Origin: Pomphorhynchus laevis
Taxonomy: Eukaryota > Acanthocephala > Palaeacanthocephala > Echinorhynchida > Pomphorhynchidae
Length of the DNA stretch: 64,000 bases
Direction of reading: 5' to 3'
Assembly: GCA_012934845.2 (NCBI GenBank)
Contig: WNNJ02000570.1
Location: forward strand, 176,593-240,592
Shown: positions 62,621 to 64,000 of the stretch, piece by piece
How the letters are laid out: every line of letters starts with the position of its first letter
Position numbering within the stretch: position 1 is the first letter of the stretch
Translations under genes and position numbers: made by a program
Notes under the pieces: model-generated
Database searches by the model: none
Told to the model about the DNA's origin: nothing
What the model saw: the letters and a program-made list of their open reading frames with translations, nothing else

Positions 62621-62677
62621 AAAGTATTACAATATATAACCTTAAAAAAGTTTGAAAAATAATTAACATACGATGTG

Positions 62678-62706
62678 CTGACGAAGCTCAAGATGAGCGA
62701 AACGTT
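62678..62706 (+). ncRNA. Hammerhead-like motif, intact core
   Basis: CTGACGA (62678-62684), an unpaired A, helix II GCTC/GAGC (62686-62689 and 62695-62698) with loop AAGAT, GAAA (62699-62702), C, then GTT (62704-62706), and CAATAAAA downstream. All core bases fit CTGANGA...GAAA and an NUH cleavage site. Helix III is two pairs without a real loop, as in PLE hammerheads that work as dimers; helix I shows only two sure pairs. Context: between a diverged 370-bp unit and a PLE tail. Confidence 0.55.
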
Positions 62707-62879
62707 CAATAAAAACTAATATTTTAGACTTACTGCCGGTAGTTAGTATAAACCAAATATATATGTATATATAATATTACAATATATATTAAAATAGCAT
62801 AGGATTACGCTCAGGGTAAATTTTATGATGTCTTGGAATTTCTACAGCCTACCAGAGAAGTGGCCATCCAGAAATTGGA

Positions 62880-63060
62880 TCAGAATAAGGATTATAAGTG
62901 ATCAGTAGTAACTGCTATGCTATCAGCTTATTTCCTTTATTCCTCGACTCAACATAGTAGCGAGTCCAAATACATGCTCATAACGTATTTCCTATGATGA
63001 AATTTGATTATCTAGTGTATTCTATTTTAATTTAAAGCATATTGTTTATTATTTATCCAT
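62880..63060 (-). repeat. Diverged PLE 3' tail with pseudoknot
   Basis: ATCAGAATAAGGATTATAAG then CTGCTATG (62913-62920) pairing with CATAGTAG (one G-U), and GACTC/GAGTC around it instead of GGCCCC/GGGGCC. The AAATACAT/GTATTTC hairpin area follows and the tail ends TTTATTATTTATCCATAAAA. The most diverged copy in the window, yet the pairing logic is kept. Confidence 0.6.
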
Positions 63061-63100
63061 AAAAAGTAAAAATTGAAAATAGTTTATTTATTTTATTCTA

Positions 63101-63667
63101 ATGAAATGTTCATTTACTATCTACAGTTGGCGCCTTTTCTTCCTGTTAAATTATAATATTTTAGTAAATACAAAAATATTGAACGACATATATACATTTT
63201 TAGTAAACTTAAAATTTTTGAAAATAATTATGAATAATTCATCTATTAATGATTTGGTTAACCAACTTATTCTAGATATGGTAACTTGCAGCCAAGTGAT
63301 GTTAGAATTTACTCTTAACATTGCCAACAGTTACAGACTGCAAAAATTTTTTTATGTACGAAATCAGAGAGCAGGTCAACTTGAGCAAGCAGATAATGAA
63401 ACGCAAAACAATCATTGCAAGTTACATTACAACTACGATCTGGACATTGTCCACCACGAAAGACTGATCCATGATGCTTGTAGACGTACTAAGCATAATA
63501 TGCGGGTACTTGGCGTTTCTAGAGTAAAATCACCAAATGTTGAAATGAGTGTTGATGTAGCTGTTCAACGACTTGTTTCAAAATTTTGTAACTGTGAGAA
63601 ACAACTTGAAAAGCTAAACGCACTATATCAGAAGTTTGCTAAAACCCAAAGTAAATTGGAATCGTAG
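63101..63667 (+). CDS. Hypothetical protein, intact 188-codon ORF
   Basis: Open from ATG 63101 to TAG 63665-63667. The first 43 residues are hydrophobic and AT-driven; a second ATG at 63230 gives 145 residues with better composition: MNNSSINDLVNQLILDMVTC, YRLQKFFYVRNQRAGQLEQA, IVHHERLIHDACRRTKHNMR, VLGVSRVKSPNVEMSVDVAV and KFCNCEKQLEKLNALYQKFA, with a helical, probably coiled-coil end. Codon use is less AT-biased than in the surroundings. No RT-like or membrane motif in this part. AATAAA occurs at about 63776 as a possible poly(A) signal. Family not recognised; an intronless host gene is likely. Confidence 0.5.
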   Translation: MKCSFTIYSWRLFFLLNYNILVNTKILNDIYTFLVNLKFLKIIMNNSSINDLVNQLILDMVTCSQVMLEFTLNIANSYRLQKFFYVRNQRAGQLEQADNETQNNHCKLHYNYDLDIVHHERLIHDACRRTKHNMRVLGVSRVKSPNVEMSVDVAVQRLVSKFCNCEKQLEKLNALYQKFAKTQSKLES

Positions 63668-64000
63668 TGTGTTCCTTATCGAAGTTAGACAAGAGATTGT
63701 ATTTAATGAATAAGTTGGATATTTATTTCATCAGCCGCAATAGTTTGAAATGCATCAAAAGCAAAAAACGTGTATAAATAAATTGTATTGTTTTTATTCT
63801 GATTTGCCTGGATAATTTAATCTAAATAATTTAATGAATTATTAAGAAGATAATATATTAATTAATAATTTAATTAATATAATAATTGATAATAATTTTA
63901 TTAGAAGATATAAAATTTAATAATTTAATGTAATATATAATTATTAAAAAATAATAATTATATATAATAATAATTTTAAATAATAATTTTTTAATAATAA
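63668..64000. other. AT-rich tail of the window
   Basis: Apart from the possible poly(A) signal near 63776, only (TAAT)-like AT-rich DNA. Confidence 0.6.

Overview
This is animal nuclear DNA. It is AT-rich, has spliced coding exons, and carries many animal-type retroelements: APE-type LINEs of several clades, two families of reverse-transcriptase (RT) elements with a cysteine/histidine and RHN-x2-RD C-terminal domain, Penelope-like elements (PLEs), one Ty3/Gypsy-type fossil, and a retropseudogene of mitochondrial apoptosis-inducing factor. The mix fits an invertebrate (cnidarian, flatworm, mollusc, annelid or similar); the phylum cannot be fixed from the sequence. There is no sign of bacterial operons, CRISPR arrays or rRNA.

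Layout. 1-4661: CR1-like LINE-A, split by a minus-strand PLE (1761-3450). 4680-8125: nearly complete CR1-like LINE-B, then a tRNA-related SINE-like piece. 8314-12285: a LINE fragment, then Jockey/I-like LINE-C, whose 824-codon ORF2 is open throughout. 12.3-16.99 kb: a duplicated short ORF, an RT-element C-terminal fragment, a Ty3/Gypsy fossil and an L2-like LINE end. 18.1-19.4 kb: PLE debris. 19.5-23.6 kb (minus): AIFM1 retropseudogene lying directly behind a zinc-finger RT element. 24.36-25.0 kb: large inverted repeat. 26.2-32.2 kb: LINE-D, an RT element in permuted order and an L2-like end. 32.3-37.3 kb: PLE terminal repeats with hammerhead-like motifs, GIY-YIG pieces and LINE zinc-finger ends. 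37.5-38.8 kb: a 370-bp tandem duplication and an 18-bp minisatellite. 39.2-41.3 kb: a second zinc-finger RT element. 42-48.3 kb: PLE debris, a nearly full Rex1-like LINE on the minus strand, a MITE and a LINE-C relative. 49-58 kb: sparse DNA with PLE copies and two RT-element ends. 59.1-60.6 kb: another Rex1-like LINE. 60.8-64 kb: hairpins, a hammerhead-like site and an intact small ORF.

Host genes are thin. Five candidate exons on the minus strand (52553-52331, 48610-48441, 41941-41685, 41536-41393, about 36011-35850) have AG/GT borders and agree in phase at every junction. They suggest one gene of about 17 kb whose introns hold most of the repeats of that region. Its product is not recognised. 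A 188-codon plus-strand ORF at 63101-63667 may be a second host gene.

The most interesting signals are RNA-structural: an H-type pseudoknot kept at the 3' end of the PLEs; hammerhead-like motifs in other PLE terminal repeats, including tandem units of about 510 bp; a 370-bp tandem unit carrying hammerhead boxes in permuted order; and a small stem of changing sequence just before the (AAT)n tail of several LINE families.
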